Assembly (NCBI RefSeq): GCF_050436995.1
Contig: NC_134771.1
Coordinates: 2,459,501 to 2,523,500, forward strand
Length of the DNA stretch: 64,000 bases
Direction: 5' to 3'
Origin: Anticarsia gemmatalis
Taxonomy: Eukaryota; Arthropoda; Insecta; Lepidoptera; Erebidae
Below the pieces are notes generated by a model that searched no databases, was not told where the DNA came from, and worked only from the letters and a program-made list of their open reading frames with translations. This document shows positions 11,676 to 23,569 of the stretch, piece by piece. The position numbers were made by a program, and so were the translations under genes. Position 1 is the first letter of the stretch; every line of letters begins with the position of its first letter.

Positions 11676-12975
11676 TTATACAACGATAGAAAATATTATT
11701 TTTTCTTATATTAGTGTTATATTTATTTAATTCTTATTATTGTTTTGTCAACAAAATGAGACATTGTTTTGACTACTACGAAATACAGATAAATAATATA
11801 ACTATGCAGACATCTTATCACGATATTGATAAGAAAATACCTAATATTTTTACCGGATATTTTTCTTTCATTGACTTTCATCATATCATATTATAATAAC
11901 AGATACTATTTAATCGGATCTTTCATTCGAAAACAAATATACTCGATTTTTTCTATTATAAGGATAAATGAAACTATCGTTTTGTGAAATTTTATCGAAA
12001 TCGGTTCAGCAGCTTAGCCGTAAAAGTAAAACAAGGGGACGCAAAAATGTATAACTTTTTAATCATTTTAATTTCCGAACTAAAAATAAATAACTTAACT
12101 TCAGTATTAGATTTTAAAACAAACAAATTGAAAATCAAAATTCCTTATCCAATAGCATTCTACTCTTATTCTAATTTAATAAATCCTGTCTTCGAACAAA
12201 AAACCCTTCGCGAAAAGGGACTCTTTAAAGACTGTTCCTCCTAATACGGCCTCACGTGATTTTAATACAAAAATCTTTTGTAAAACACACTTTAAGACCC
12301 TTTTTTGTATTCCTCTTTGAATCTAACCTTGGACAGACGAGAGGGGATAGCCAGCTCGTTACGTGCAAAGCCAGGCGGCAAGCCATTAGGTAACCGTCTT
12401 GAATACGATTTCATAACATGTAATAGACGCATAACCAACTTGTTTTATGTATTAATTAATATTTATGCGCTAGTTGGTTCAATTAGAGCAATTTTGTATG
12501 AAAAGAGAAAGACTGGCAGCGCCATCTCTTATCGAGTAGCCAAAACTATAAAATGTAATCTATGTTAATTACGTATTATTCGTGTTAAAAATACAGTTTT
12601 GATACATCATTAAATATAAAAATATTAATCAGTAATTGTAAAGGTAATAAAAAAATGTTAGTAAAACTAATTAGTGTTAGTTACATAACTCGATAAGAGA
12701 TGGCGTTACACGCCGTTACACTACGCTAGGTCACCGACCGACCATCTTCGTTATGTCATATTTTTTTATCGGTAAATGCATAGCCTAGATAATCGTACAG
12801 TGACCGAATGCAATTTATTTATATTTCTATACCTTTGTTACTAAGAACACAATGTAGTATGTCCAATTGTACACGATAACATATATAAAGTTAAAACAAT
12901 AGGTGAGCGATTAAATGACACATTAGTTTAATTGTGAACTGTAAGTTGACTTGTTTTGAAATATATAAGGTTTGT
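11676..12975. other. Intergenic, mostly unrecognised
   Basis: AT-rich with no supportable gene. A family-G remnant lies at about 11,978-12,045 (ATTTTATCGAAATCGGTTCA). The inverted CTCF-like pair is at 12,518-12,707. Confidence 0.45.
12518..12707. repeat. 18-bp inverted repeats carrying CTCF-like sites
   Basis: ACTCGATAAGAGATGGCG occurs on the + strand at 12,688-12,705, and its reverse complement at 12,520-12,537, about 150 bp apart. Each arm contains AGATGGCG. The arms could be the ends of a small MITE or two facing protein-binding sites. Confidence 0.6.
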
Positions 12976-13205
12976 AATACATACATACATAACATCACGC
13001 TCGTGTTGCCGGAAGGTGTAGACAGAGGTATATGAAATTTACCTGAGGTTTGCGATTTACAATATTAGTCCCATGTTATAGGGAATCTATTGCCAAATAC
13101 CGGCCACGATGCTAAACTATGGGTTACTATTGATAATAATCTAACATAAATTTGAAAATAGCACTTTGACCAACCCGGGAATCGAAAACGAGATCAAGCA
13201 TAGGC
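12976..13205 (-). mobile_element. SINE-like element (family E)
   Basis: From the left it shows the tail ATACATACATACATAACATC, then GGAAGGTGTAGACAGAGGTA, AATATTAGTCCCATGTTATA and CCAAATACCGGCCACG. It matches the copies at 22,813 and 50,718. It is non-coding, and its 3' end resembles that of LINE C. Confidence 0.65.
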
Positions 13206-13412
13206 TAATTTTCATCAAGAAACAACTCTTTAGCAGCTAAACTTATGTCAATGAATCTATGTACGCGAGCGTAGCCGCACGTATCAGCTAGTTTAATATA
13301 ACCCTAGGCAAAACTGTATACTCTCTTTACAATAAAAAGTTACAGTAAAAAAAATAATCGTATAGTTTACCACCCACATCTACAGTATACCTACCAATAC
13401 CTCAAATTATAA

Positions 13413-13694
13413 TCTATACTAATATAAAGCTACATTATAAAGCTGAAGAGTTTGTTTGTTTGATTGTTCGTTCGTTTGAACGCGCTAATCTCAGGAACTA
13501 CTGGTCCGATTTGAACAATTTTTTAAGTGTTAGATAGCCCTTTTATTGAAGAAGGCTATAGGCTATATATCATCACGCTACGACCAATAGGAGCAGAGTA
13601 CCAGTAAAAAATGTTACAAAAACGGGGAAAATTATGACCAATTAGTAAAGATTCTCTCTTAAGTGACGCAAGCAAAGTTGCGCGGGTCACCTAG
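13413..13694 (+). mobile_element. Non-autonomous Helitron (Lep1-like)
   Basis: It starts TCTATACTAATATAAAGC after an A and ends GGGTCACCTAG before a T. The body matches the 10,065 copy, with an extra GTTCGTTTGATTG-type expansion near the 5' end. Confidence 0.85.
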
Positions 13695-14502
13695 TCGTAT
13701 ATAACTATTAGAATGTAACAAAAAATACATATGTATTTAAAAACCCATCAATTATGTACTAGCAATAAATCATACAAGTATTGTATAGAAATTATACGTT
13801 GTATCAGTGTATTTTTTGAGAAAGAGTGTAATGCCGCCTACGGAATTTTCTAATTCATTTGATATATGTAGTCTTTGAGAAGTACCTAGACTTCTTACAA
13901 GAAAAAAACAGTCTTGAAAGCCTTTAGTAAGAGGTTATACTCTGCTATTCAATATTTTATGTCTTCTACACATTGGCTTATTGCTACATCGATACGTATA
14001 AAATGACTTGACCTGACTGACTGATAATAAATCGCACAGCCTAAACTATAGAAATTAGAAACATAAAATTTAGACAAAGGATGCCATTTATAATGTAGGC
14101 ACCCGCAAAGAAAGGATTTTTTTGTAATCCACCCCTAAAAGGTTAAAATAGGGGATGAAAATCCACTTTTATTTTCTTAACTTTTACAGCTTCACTTTTT
14201 AAAACACACACGTTATACTTTAGGATTTTTCTTCAGATGAATTATAATTATTTAGTTATTTGAAGTCAGTAGTAGCAATTGGCAATCTCTTCAAATCGTG
14301 AAGACATGCAACTAAACAGGTGCCGTTTACATTACTAACACATTAGTAATTATAATTTGTTTGTCTACATATTTGTCTAGTAAGGCCTGAGAGAGGCTAT
14401 AACACAAACGATTCTAGCTAACTTAGCCTGAAATCTACAGACTGCTAGAGTGAAATTTTGAGGGAAACTTTTCATATGGTTAGTGTTCATCTTAGAGTCT
14501 AA

Positions 14503-14620
14503 CCCCCGGTTTCTGAGTACGTTTAGCGGTAGTTTATCTATTCAATAGCATTTTTTTTGTATGAGGTTTAATGCTATTGAATAGATAAACTACCGCTAAA
14601 TGTACCTCAGAAACCGTGGT
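14503..14620. mobile_element. Palindromic hairpin MITE, copy 1
   Basis: Two arms of about 50 nt (CCCCCGGTTTCTGAGTAC ... TTCAATAGCA and its complement) close over a short T-rich loop. TA lies just outside on both sides, as for Tc1/mariner-derived MITEs. Copies 2-4 are at 17,142, 38,146 and 39,074. Confidence 0.85.
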
Positions 14621-14779
14621 AGTTCAATACTTAAGTCTTAATCTTACCAACTTTGAAAATAACTAAGCATACTTGATAGAAGTCACAGTAGTTTAAAATA
14701 GTCTTTGAAGGTAAAAGTTTTAAACCTAAGGCAAGGAATTAATCTTCCGAGTCTTATGTAGTATTATATGTTATTTATA

Positions 14780-14990
14780 GAAGCTGAATTTGTTTCAACG
14801 GTGAAAGAAAACACTATGATGAGATCTTCCACACTTAATAGGTTATTAAAATACTTCTTAAATGGATTCTAAGCCAATCAAATACTTGACCAGCATCATA
14901 TGAGACTGTTGCCCAGCAGTGGGATAGTAATGGGTTACATTCCTACCTCTTTCCCACTGCTGGGCAAAACCCTTCCGTTCACGCAACCAA
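14780..14990. mobile_element. Two SINE A 3' ends meeting head to head
   Basis: A degraded + strand SINE A ends GTTGCCCAGCAGTGGGATAG at about 14,900-14,935. A minus-strand fragment (TTTCCCACTGCTGGGCAAAA) begins at about 14,951. Together they form a short inverted repeat of CCCAGCAGTGGG. Confidence 0.6.
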
Positions 14991-17141
14991 TTTTAGCCAA
15001 GACCTATACTTTATTGTGTCATCGACCCATCTCTCATTCCTAAAGAGTCTTCTCAAAACACTTACAGAACAATCAACATTAATTTGGTCATAGTTGACTA
15101 TGCCTTCATTATCCACTCATAAGGTCTCTGTCCTGTAGAAAGAGACAGCAACACTATCCCCAAACAAAAGAAAAGGACAGCGATATATTTTTGTCAAATT
15201 CTTCCCGATGTTTTCAACGACCTTTGCAAATTGAGATAAAATTACGTTCTGTTTACAAATTTTGCGTAAAACAATGACGTTTTATGTATATAAATATGTA
15301 CTATTAATGTACTGAGTTTCCTTGATGGAAAAAATATATGCGTCATATTATTATAGTACGATAAGCTCGCGTTGGGGTCAGTCACCGCAGTTTGGCAATT
15401 GAACTTTAGTACCGCCGTTCAACAATAGATGGCAGTGTTTTAATTTCGCTTACTATTTTGATTTGTTTCATAGAATTCGAGGTTTCTAGAGTTTTCTAAG
15501 TTCAGTGTGCTGTTGTAGTGATTTTTTGTGACTGTGTGTGTTATATCAAGATAATGGATGGTATAAGTTGGTATTTGAAGTCGTTTCGACCGATTATAAT
15601 AATGTTGAATGTTTTTGTTAATTAATTCGTACATTTACAGTTTTCCGGCATTTTGCTAGATAGATTGTGGGAAAAATAACCTATAATATTCATTTTTGTG
15701 CTAACTGATAAGTTTTTCATACATTAGATTTGTTTATTCAGTATTTTTAGAGGCAAATTGTGTAGTACTGTTAGTAATATGAGCATAACCTCATATCTAA
15801 TTTAGTTCACAACATCAAATAGGTAATATGGCGTCCTATGACGTCACTGAAATACCGTGACACGCTTGATTTAAACTACGTGTTGCCAGATTTAAAATAA
15901 TCTACAAACAATATCTTATCTCGAGTGGGCGCGTCTTTAACAATCTCATTCAAAAAAAATTTTTTCGCTATTCAAATATCGCTCCATACATTACCAAAAA
16001 TAGTCATACAATCTTACATGATAGGGCAATTCAGTCACGGTTCATTAACCCCTACGTATTTGACCTTTAGTACTTCTACTTGATACGAGATGGCGTTGTT
16101 TTCAAAGGTATTTCCCGATGTCTGGTTTGAAGTGCGTTGCTCTTTGTTGAAGGTTGTTAATCCCGAGATATGTTTTGGTAAAAAGCTTGGAAAATTAAGT
16201 TTCTATTGTTAATATCATGTTTGTTTGTTTGTTATAATAATAGATTTGGGTTATATTGATCGGATATTCCCTGTGTAATTTGGATATATAATTTATTGAA
16301 CCCGGAAACTCGTTGCGTAGAATTTTATTAGCGGCAGCCATGATATTTTTGGTTATGAATGTGAATGAATTCTTTTGGTATGCTTTCATATTGATTTTAA
16401 GGCTTCAACGCTATTATTCATTCAATTTGATATAATCTATTAGATAAAGCGCTGTTTAGGTACTCTTTTAACGATATTTATTCACCTGAAAACGTTTTTC
16501 AGGTAGACTTCAAATTGTGTTCAAACTTTCCTAATTACACACACATACATATTATCACGCTTTTTGGCTTTAAGGATAGGCAGATACTAAATAACGCCAC
16601 TAGGTACGGTGTAAGACATACATATTTGTACTAAAAAATATTTATCCCATATTGGACTTTAAGACACGATATTTGGGAAATATTCAAGTCGTTTTATATT
16701 ACTATCATCTTTAGCTTTAAATTACTATAGAATTTGACAAATAATTAATAAAAATATGCTTCTTTTCTAGTCTCTTTACCTCTATATGCAAAATGCGTGA
16801 TTTTATGTATGTATGTTTGTATGTAATAAAAATATTCTTCTAAATAATTGGGAACTCCCGCTAACCTTAGGTCAGCTGTCAGTTTCAAACCAGAGTTACA
16901 GCCGTCAAGTGTTCGCGGGATCAACGACCTGACAATTGAAAATACCTATGAAAACCTCCGGTTACAACTGTCGCTCGTTTAAAGGGAAAAGCAAGGGCTT
17001 TGCCCCACACTGTGATAATTGTAGGATCAGAATAACCATTGATTTATAAAACCAATACAAAAGTTATTTGAGATTTTATTGTCAATTTCTTATTTACGGA
17101 TTTCACCTCCTTTGGGGTGAAATTTCCAAAAATCTTCTCGT
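14991..17141. other. Intergenic with scattered motif sites
   Basis: No gene is seen. It holds CTCF-like sites (15,422-15,436; 16,088-16,097), a perfect CRE TGACGTCA (15,839-15,846), a LINE C tail (about 16,540-16,610, minus) and another (about 16,770-16,835, plus), plus AT-rich filler. Confidence 0.45.
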
Positions 17142-17260
17142 ACCCTCGGTTTCTGAGTACATTTAGCGGTAGTTTAAGCTATTCAATAGCATTTTTTATA
17201 TGAGTTAAAACGCTATTGATTAGATAAACTACCGCTAAATGTACCTCAGAAACCGGGGGT
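17142..17260. mobile_element. Palindromic hairpin MITE, copy 2
   Basis: It has the same arms as copy 1, with TA at the left boundary (TACCCTCGGTTTCTGAG) and at the right (ACCGGGGGTTA). The stem has a few mismatches, so the arms have drifted independently. Confidence 0.85.
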
Positions 17261-17368
17261 TAGTGATCCTCTCCACTTCCTAAGGGAATCTTAATATCAA
17301 ATTTCAACTTTCTACGCTCAGTAGTTTCGGCGACTTCTGTACTAATTGACAGCCAAAAAAATATCCTA

Positions 17369-17430
17369 TAACTGTCCCATTGCTAGGCAAGGCTCTCCTG
17401 AACTCTCCTCCCATAATGAGGGAGAGGGTT
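17369..17430 (-). mobile_element. SINE A 3' fragment
   Basis: It shows TGTCCCATTGCTAGGCAAGG, then CTCCTCCCATAATGAGGGAG with a short internal duplication of CTCTCCT. Confidence 0.55.
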
Positions 17431-17829
17431 TCAAGGTAAAAAATACCCCAGTTGCAACAATTTGGGGTAAATCTACAGGAAGATCCACTTTTCCTGTTGT
17501 ACATTAACAATTCTAAGTAACAACTTAATTAATGTTAAAATCGCAGTTATTTTTCTAGGCCAATGGCACACTTTTGGCCATGAGTAATTGACCATGTTTA
17601 CTAGTAATTCAAACACGTAAGTACGACCTAAATTTTGCTGTTGAGGATAATAATATGGAATTTTATGACATAAGATCATTTCCTATTATTTCTGCAGATT
17701 CTGGTCTTTATACCGTTCGTGTGAAACAATTTTCCGGGATGACACGTAGTTTATATGTTAATCTATCAGTGTACCAAATTCTATTAAAATCCATCCTGTA
17801 GTTTTCTCATGAGAGAGTTTCAAACGTAC

Positions 17830-18215
17830 TTGAAACAGACATAATATTAGCTTACGCTCCCGAATTCGTCCGCGTAAAAAGGTATTTCATGATAAAAAGA
17901 TCCTATGTGTTAATCTAGGTTATAATCTATCTCTGTACCAAATTTCATTAAAATCCGTTCAGTAGTTTTTTCGTGAAAGAGTAACAAACATACATACATC
18001 CATCCTCTCATACTTTCGCATTTGTAATATTAGTAGCAAGCGAATTTATATAAGCATGTATGCATATAACTTTGTTACTATTTCACGCAAAAACTACCCA
18101 ATAGATTTTGTTAAAATTTGATATACAGATAGTTTATAGCTTAGATTAACACATAGGATAGTTTTTACCTCAAGAAATTATTTCAAACGAAGTCACGGGC
18201 AAGTATAGTATAAGG
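17830..18215. mobile_element. Inverted pair of family G repeats
   Basis: A minus-strand copy (about 17,830-18,020) abuts a plus-strand copy (about 18,025-18,215). The common core reads TTTCACGCAAAAACTAC and GATAGTTTATAGCTTAGATT on the right and is inverted on the left. The pair makes a large imperfect foldback. Confidence 0.6.
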
Positions 18216-18470
18216 CAATAGTAGCAAGTAAAGACTTGTTATGTAAGGTCATCGACCTCTGTTTGGTAGACTGATAAATAGAATATTTGTCAACATTATA
18301 CTAAAGTATTACGTACATTGAAATAATGAATCATAATAATGTTTTTTTAGGCTTTACAAGACTTACAAGGTTCGAATTCCATGTCAGACATAGTTTGGGA
18401 AAATCTCAAAAGCAAATTGAGGATAATTTCTACTAATATGAGTATATATTGTGATGTATTTTTTTATGAA

Positions 18471-18552
18471 TTGTCCCACTGCTGGGAAAAGGTCTCCTCC
18501 CAGAATGACAGAGAGTTTAGGCCTTGAGTCCACCATACTGGTCGAGTGTGTG
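18471..18552 (-). mobile_element. SINE A 3' fragment
   Basis: It shows TTGTCCCACTGCTGGGAAAA, then GGCCTTGAGTCCACCATACT. The head is absent. Confidence 0.65.
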
Positions 18553-18802
18553 TAATACTTTTATTGATATAAAATGAGGAGTAATTCTTATTGAAGTGTG
18601 AAGTATGTGTTATAAAAATAAATCATCTTTATCTACATTTCTTATATAAACGTAACTTAGTCAATAAATAACTGTTTATTCGCGATAAATGAGGAAATCG
18701 AAGACATTGTTACATTATTGTTATTATAAAAGAAGAAATAAATATCGTAAGTAATTGTACAAGTAATTGTCAGAAAATAAAAACGGGTATCGAACTAACT
18801 TA

Positions 18803-19075
18803 CCAGAAATCCAGACTTAACACAACTTGGAAAATATAACCACAAACCAACACTTAAATTCTCAAAAAATAACTGTCAAAAACTGGCTTTCTGAATTTAA
18901 ATTCAAAAAGACTGTCAAAGTGACATTTTGATTTTTTAATCCAAAAAAAAGTTTATAAATATTCCAGACCTAACACAACTTGCAATTAATATGAACCCAA
19001 TACAGTATTCCATTTTCAAAAAAATAACTGTCAAAATCTAACAGTCAGATTTTTAATCCCAAAAAAAAAATTGTT
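18803..19075 (+). repeat. Diverged tandem duplication, period about 153 bp
   Basis: CCAGACTTAACACAACTTG at 18,811 recurs as CCAGACCTAACACAACTTG at 18,964. In both units ATAACTGTCAAAA and then TTTTTAATCC plus an A-run follow in the same order. The unit is non-coding. Confidence 0.7.
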
Positions 19076-19159
19076 TAAAAAAAAATAAAACAAAAATTTG
19101 CTTTATTAAAAAATCATACAAAGTTTTTAAAACCGAATCATCATGATGCAATTGTCAAT

Positions 19160-19290
19160 GGCGATAGTAGGTGACGTCACTCGCTCTCTCGCTCGCACAT
19201 TATAAATAAGCGGTTCACTGGCCGGGTCGATGACTGCCAAAATTGTGGGGTCAACGAACGACCGCGCGACGGTTCATGTTGTGTTTCTTC
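19160..19290 (+). promoter_or_regulatory. Candidate promoter or enhancer with CRE, TATA and IR1-like sites
   Basis: In order: a perfect CRE TGACGTCA (19,172-19,179), a GAGA-like TCGCTCTCTCGCTCGC (19,181-19,196), TATAAATA (19,201-19,208), and two degenerate IR1 nuclear-receptor sites (19,224-19,236 and 19,248-19,260). GC content is well above the flanks. No exon can be attached. It could be a distal HR3 promoter or an enhancer. Confidence 0.35.
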
Positions 19291-20412
19291 GCTATTTTTT
19301 TACTCTGTTATATTTTTAAGGAAGACTGTGTAGGGTGTTTGCCGGGAAAATTCGTATCGCGAATTTTTTTGCGGTGATTTTTTTTTTAAATGAGGAAATG
19401 GTTTTTATTTTTTGTTGTTTTTTTTAATGCAAATGTAAGGTTATTATTTTTTCGGTAATTTAAACTGGATAAGTATGTAGGAATAGTAATTTTAATAAAT
19501 ATTGAGGATGCTGTATTCCCAGATTTTTCAACAAGAAAAAATATTAAGTATTTTAAAAATATATTCTTTGAAATCCGTTTTGAAGTATGTAAATTAAAAT
19601 TTTCTATAAAATAATCCTGAAATCGTACTAAAATATCCATTTTTGACAGCAACTTTAATAATTTAATTTCTTCTATCATTAAACACCAACTGTATAATTA
19701 AAAAGGAAACTAAATTATAATGAATACTTAACAAGAAATGTGTTAATTAAAATATTTCACTTAATAACTTCTAGAAATAAATCAAAAACGTTAAATTCTC
19801 TACTAGGCAGAATTTCTTAGAGGTCAACGAACTTAGTGTTAAAGCGATGTGGCCTAGAGCTACTAGTCTATGCTTAACGTTTGAATTCTGAATATAAAAT
19901 AACGAAAAATTACTAAAAATAAAAATTGAGTTTTTTTGTCTATGAAAATCGTAAAAGGTTTCTTTTCATAGTACAAAACAGTTATATTTGAACTACTGGT
20001 AAAAACATTAAAAATGAATTTACTACTACAATATTATAAAATTCCCAAAAGCATATAGGTACCTATTTGTTGGAAAAAAATACATTTCTCTAAAAAAAGT
20101 AAAACTTTCTGAGACTACAACAAAAAACAACTTTTACCTAATCTCATAAACTGCTGTACCGATTTGTATAAACTTTCACCTTTTTAGAGCAATTTATCAT
20201 TAAGCTGTGTTACTAGGGGACCGGGCTAAATGACTTAATGAATACAGGCCAAGTCACGGGCAATTGTTAGTATATTAATGGCCAATATGACTCAGAGTTA
20301 GGCCTAACAATAAAAAAGTGAGTTTTGAAATATTTCGCTCGTTAGGTTTTCGTAGCATCTCCTGCTCAAGCGATTTAGGATTTTAAAAATTTACACCAAT
20401 GACTTTTCCAAG
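19291..20412. other. AT-rich, one IR1 site
   Basis: I see no gene. AGGTCA-A-CGAACT at 19,821-19,833 is a one-mismatch IR1 site. A family-G-like decayed repeat lies at about 20,120-20,270. Confidence 0.45.
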
Positions 20413-20618
20413 TTATGTACCTACATACCTCATATCACGCGCTTTTTCCCATAGGGGTAGGCAGAGACCAAAGAACGCCACTTGGTACGATCCTTACAAA
20501 CTTCCCTTGCCTCATTCACATACATACAAGTTGTCATACAGGACCGCCGGTTACGAGTAGCACCTGACCTTTTTGCAAGACATTGCAATATGATGCATGC
20601 ATTAGAAATAATCATCAC
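20413..20618 (-). mobile_element. 5'-truncated LINE, C-terminal reverse-transcriptase codons (family C)
   Basis: On the minus strand it encodes a run ending [20 protein letters not shown] and then stops. This resembles the C-terminal tail of non-LTR retrotransposon ORF2 proteins, where a D-R-x-x-W-R motif is common. An untranslated tail rich in ATGT repeats follows. Only the last few dozen codons remain, so it cannot be active. The copies at 24,165, 42,709 and 52,895 share the same 3' end. Confidence 0.65.
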
Positions 20619-20690
20619 TTGTTCTAACGGTGAAGGAAAACATCATAATGAAACCAATGCCTTAAAGTTTTTAACAGTTCTTGAAAGAAT
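20603..20690 (+). mobile_element. SINE A internal fragment
   Basis: It shows TTAGAAATAATCATCACTTG, then ACGGTGAAGGAAAACATCAT. It directly abuts LINE C. Confidence 0.6.
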
Positions 20691-20845
20691 AAAACAACTT
20701 ATTATTGATTTGTTTCCATCAAAAACTGTTTTGACTTTTGCTTGAACAATTTTGACACTAGAGAACCATTCTGAAATAAGTACCCGAAGTTACATACTGA
20801 CTTCGAACGGTGACTTGTCAGAATTTACAAGTCATTGCTCTAAAT

Positions 20846-20858
20846 GGTTCAATGACCT
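20846..20858. promoter_or_regulatory. Perfect IR1 (EcRE-type) site
   Basis: GGTTCA-A-TGACCT fits RGKTCA-N-TGAMCY at every position. It lies 13.9 kb upstream of the HR3 start codon. EcR/USP binding is inferred from the architecture. Confidence 0.5.
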
Positions 20859-21699
20859 CCTTATATACATACACCCTTAGGTATATAATCAAAATTTTTT
20901 GACAAGGGGGTAGGTTGTTAAGTAGGTATAGGTAATAGATATTTTTGGAAAAATATGTCGAATTTTTTTATAAATAAATGTCGTTATTACAAATATTATG
21001 CAATTTGAGACAATCTTTCGTATGACTAATATTAAAGGCTTTTTTAAGACTTATAGATAAGTGTCTGATTACGTATCTTATGAATAAAGTGGGAATAAAT
21101 GAATGAAACAACTGTCAAAATTACATTTGTTAAATTAACCAGTGTTTATTTAAAAGTGGTGAAATTTGCCGTTATATCAATATAATAAGACTTAAACCCT
21201 TTTACTTCCAGAAGTGTAAAATACTTTCCTTGAAAGAAAACTCAATGTACTCTTTACCGCGGTAGAAAAACGTCACAAGACAACAAAAAAAGCAAAACCC
21301 CAAACGATTTTCTCGTACCGAAAGTACGATGTGAAAAATTTCCGGGTTCAAACACCTCAAGTCTCGTCACCCCCTCGTGACGTCAGCTGGGAGTCGAACC
21401 CGCACCAAGGCCAAGCCCCCGAAGGCCGTGCATTGACCGACCATTCACCTACACATTCAAATTTATATAACAGCAACTAGAAATAGTGGAATGACCTATG
21501 AAATTGGGGTGAATCACTGAGCCGTGGATTATTCTAGCAATAAATAGGTCTAGATTTGGAAATTAGGTTTTTAATAAAGTACTAGATTTGAATATCATTG
21601 ATATAACCTAAGTACTCATCATCAAAATCAACTAAATACAAATCAAACGATGGTTTAAAGCAATAACTTTTAAAAGCTATCAAAAACGTTAGAATATAG

Positions 21700-21885
21700 T
21701 TCACTAAGAATTGCTCTTGTGTCGTAGTTATTTTTACAAACATATAAACAACGGACACAAAGTACAACCAGCCCCGAAACAATTATTTGTAGATCGCATA
21801 AATAATTATTTCGTATGGGAATCGAACCCACGACCTCTTGACGCAATGGTAACGGGGACCTAAACCACTGCGCCGTAAATGCAAT
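21700..21885 (-). mobile_element. tRNA-headed SINE (family D)
   Basis: It has the same parts as 2,944-3,147: CACTAAGAATTGCTCTTGTG, the ATTATTTGTAG stem, B box GGGTTCGATTCCCAT and the A-box region GGCGCAGTGGTTTAGG, all on the minus strand. Confidence 0.8.
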
Positions 21886-22308
21886 GGGCTGAAAAAGATA
21901 GATATATACATATTTTTGAAGGAATGGTTCTTCAAAAAATATTCATGTGGAAAATATAGTTCTTTTCATCAGTAACTATGACAGTAAACTTTTGAAATTT
22001 TTTATCAAAGGCCCGCAAATTTTATCGTTGAAAAACCGCAGTACCTCTATGTTATCTATACAAGTCATTCACCTTTCGAAACGTGATGCCTACCACGTTG
22101 TGACAAACCAACGAACTCTCGTGAATTTATTATATATTTTATGTTGTCATAGGCTCGAATACCTATATCTAATATATAAAATTCTCGCGTCACAGTTTTC
22201 GTTACCGTACTCCTCCGAAACAGCTTGACCGATTCTCATGAAATTTTGTGAGCATATTGAGTAGGTCTGAGAATCGGCCAACATTTATTTTACCCCAAAG
22301 TAACACTA

Positions 22309-22537
22309 TTTCTAATACACCATTGACTTTTCGAAGTTATGTGTGTATTAGAAATAATCATCACTTGCTTCAACGGTGAAGGAAACATCGTGATGTAACC
22401 TTGCATGCCTGAGAGTTCTTTAGAACAGTTCTTGAAGGTATCCAAAGACCCCAACCCGCACTTTGCTAGCGTGGTGGACTCAAGGCCTAACCCCTCCCTC
22501 ATTATGGGAGGAGTCCCTTGCCCAGCAGTGGGACAGT
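22309..22537 (+). mobile_element. SINE family A, body and 3' end
   Basis: It runs from GACTTTTCGAAGTTATGTGT to CCCTTGCCCAGCAGTGGGAC. The tRNA head is replaced by unrelated sequence, so it is 5' truncated. Confidence 0.8.
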
Positions 22538-22774
22538 TTCAAGCTTTTTTCAGTCAGCAAAAATTTGTTGCGTCATATTTTTCATCAAAAAGGTTATTGA
22601 ACAGAAATAAAAATTGTAGCGATTAAAACAACATTAGGCAAGTAAATCCGGATATAATCATTATGGGCTAAGGCCCTCGAAATAAATAATTACATAATAA
22701 TAATGAAAAAACCATGGCAATTTTTTTGTCCATACAAAAATATTTGATACTATAGATTATTCGTCTCAGTTTTG

Positions 22775-23010
22775 AGTAGTCTGTCTACCTCTATGAGAAC
22801 AAGGCGTAAGTTACATACATACATATTAAACATCCATATTTCAGCCATTAACAATGTTAGTCCCATGTAATAGGGGGCGAGCCTATTGCCATATACCGGG
22901 CACGTTAACAAACTCCGGACTACTATTGAGAATATCCCAACAGTCTGAAAAATTTTATCATCACATTAAATTGACTGACCCGGGATTCAAACTTAAGACC
23001 TAAAATTGCG
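22775..23010. mobile_element. LINE C tail followed by family E element
   Basis: A + strand LINE C tail (about 22,775-22,830) runs into a minus-strand family E body (AACAATGTTAGTCCCATGTA, AGGGGGCGAGCCTATTGCCA). A second partial E fragment follows at about 23,030-23,130. Confidence 0.6.
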
Positions 23011-23569
23011 GATTTTTTTTATTATACACATTTCCAAACTCCAGACTACTATTGGGAATATTTCATAAAAAAATTGCAAAAGCGTTGATAGATCATTTTC
23101 GTACCCGAGAATCGATCCCAAGACCTCACAATCCACAGTACATCACACTTAACTATTTTTCTATACGAATATTATTTTCATAGCGCAAAACATAGTGAAA
23201 AAGTATAGGTCAGTATAGTTGATAGGGTTCAATGACTGATCGGCGACCGCCGAGTTTAGCCGAAATATGCCGAATCCTACCGAATCTATGTTAATTTTAA
23301 AAAGTAAGCATTTTTTTCTGCACATTCAATCCGCCATATTGCTTTTCACGCGCGCATTTTTGAAACTGTCAGCTGTAATTCGAAGCCTAATCTAAACATG
23401 AAATATTGTTAATTTTGCAATTAAATTAGGTTTTAATTTCGTAATTTTAATTGATGATTAAGGTAATTAGTGATTTAGGTAATTTCTTAGTCAAGTAAAA
23501 TTATTTCATAAGACAAATTTTACTTTTTTTGCAGTTTTAAATTGTGTACTCTAAGCCAAAAATTACTAT

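Noticed and set aside
21361..21450. Possible tRNA gene on the minus strand
   Set aside because: A B box-like GGTTCGACTCC is present, but acceptor and D stems do not pair. It is most likely a SINE head relic.
22290..22626. ORFs on both strands at 22.3-22.6 kb
   Set aside because: They fall on another SINE A copy.
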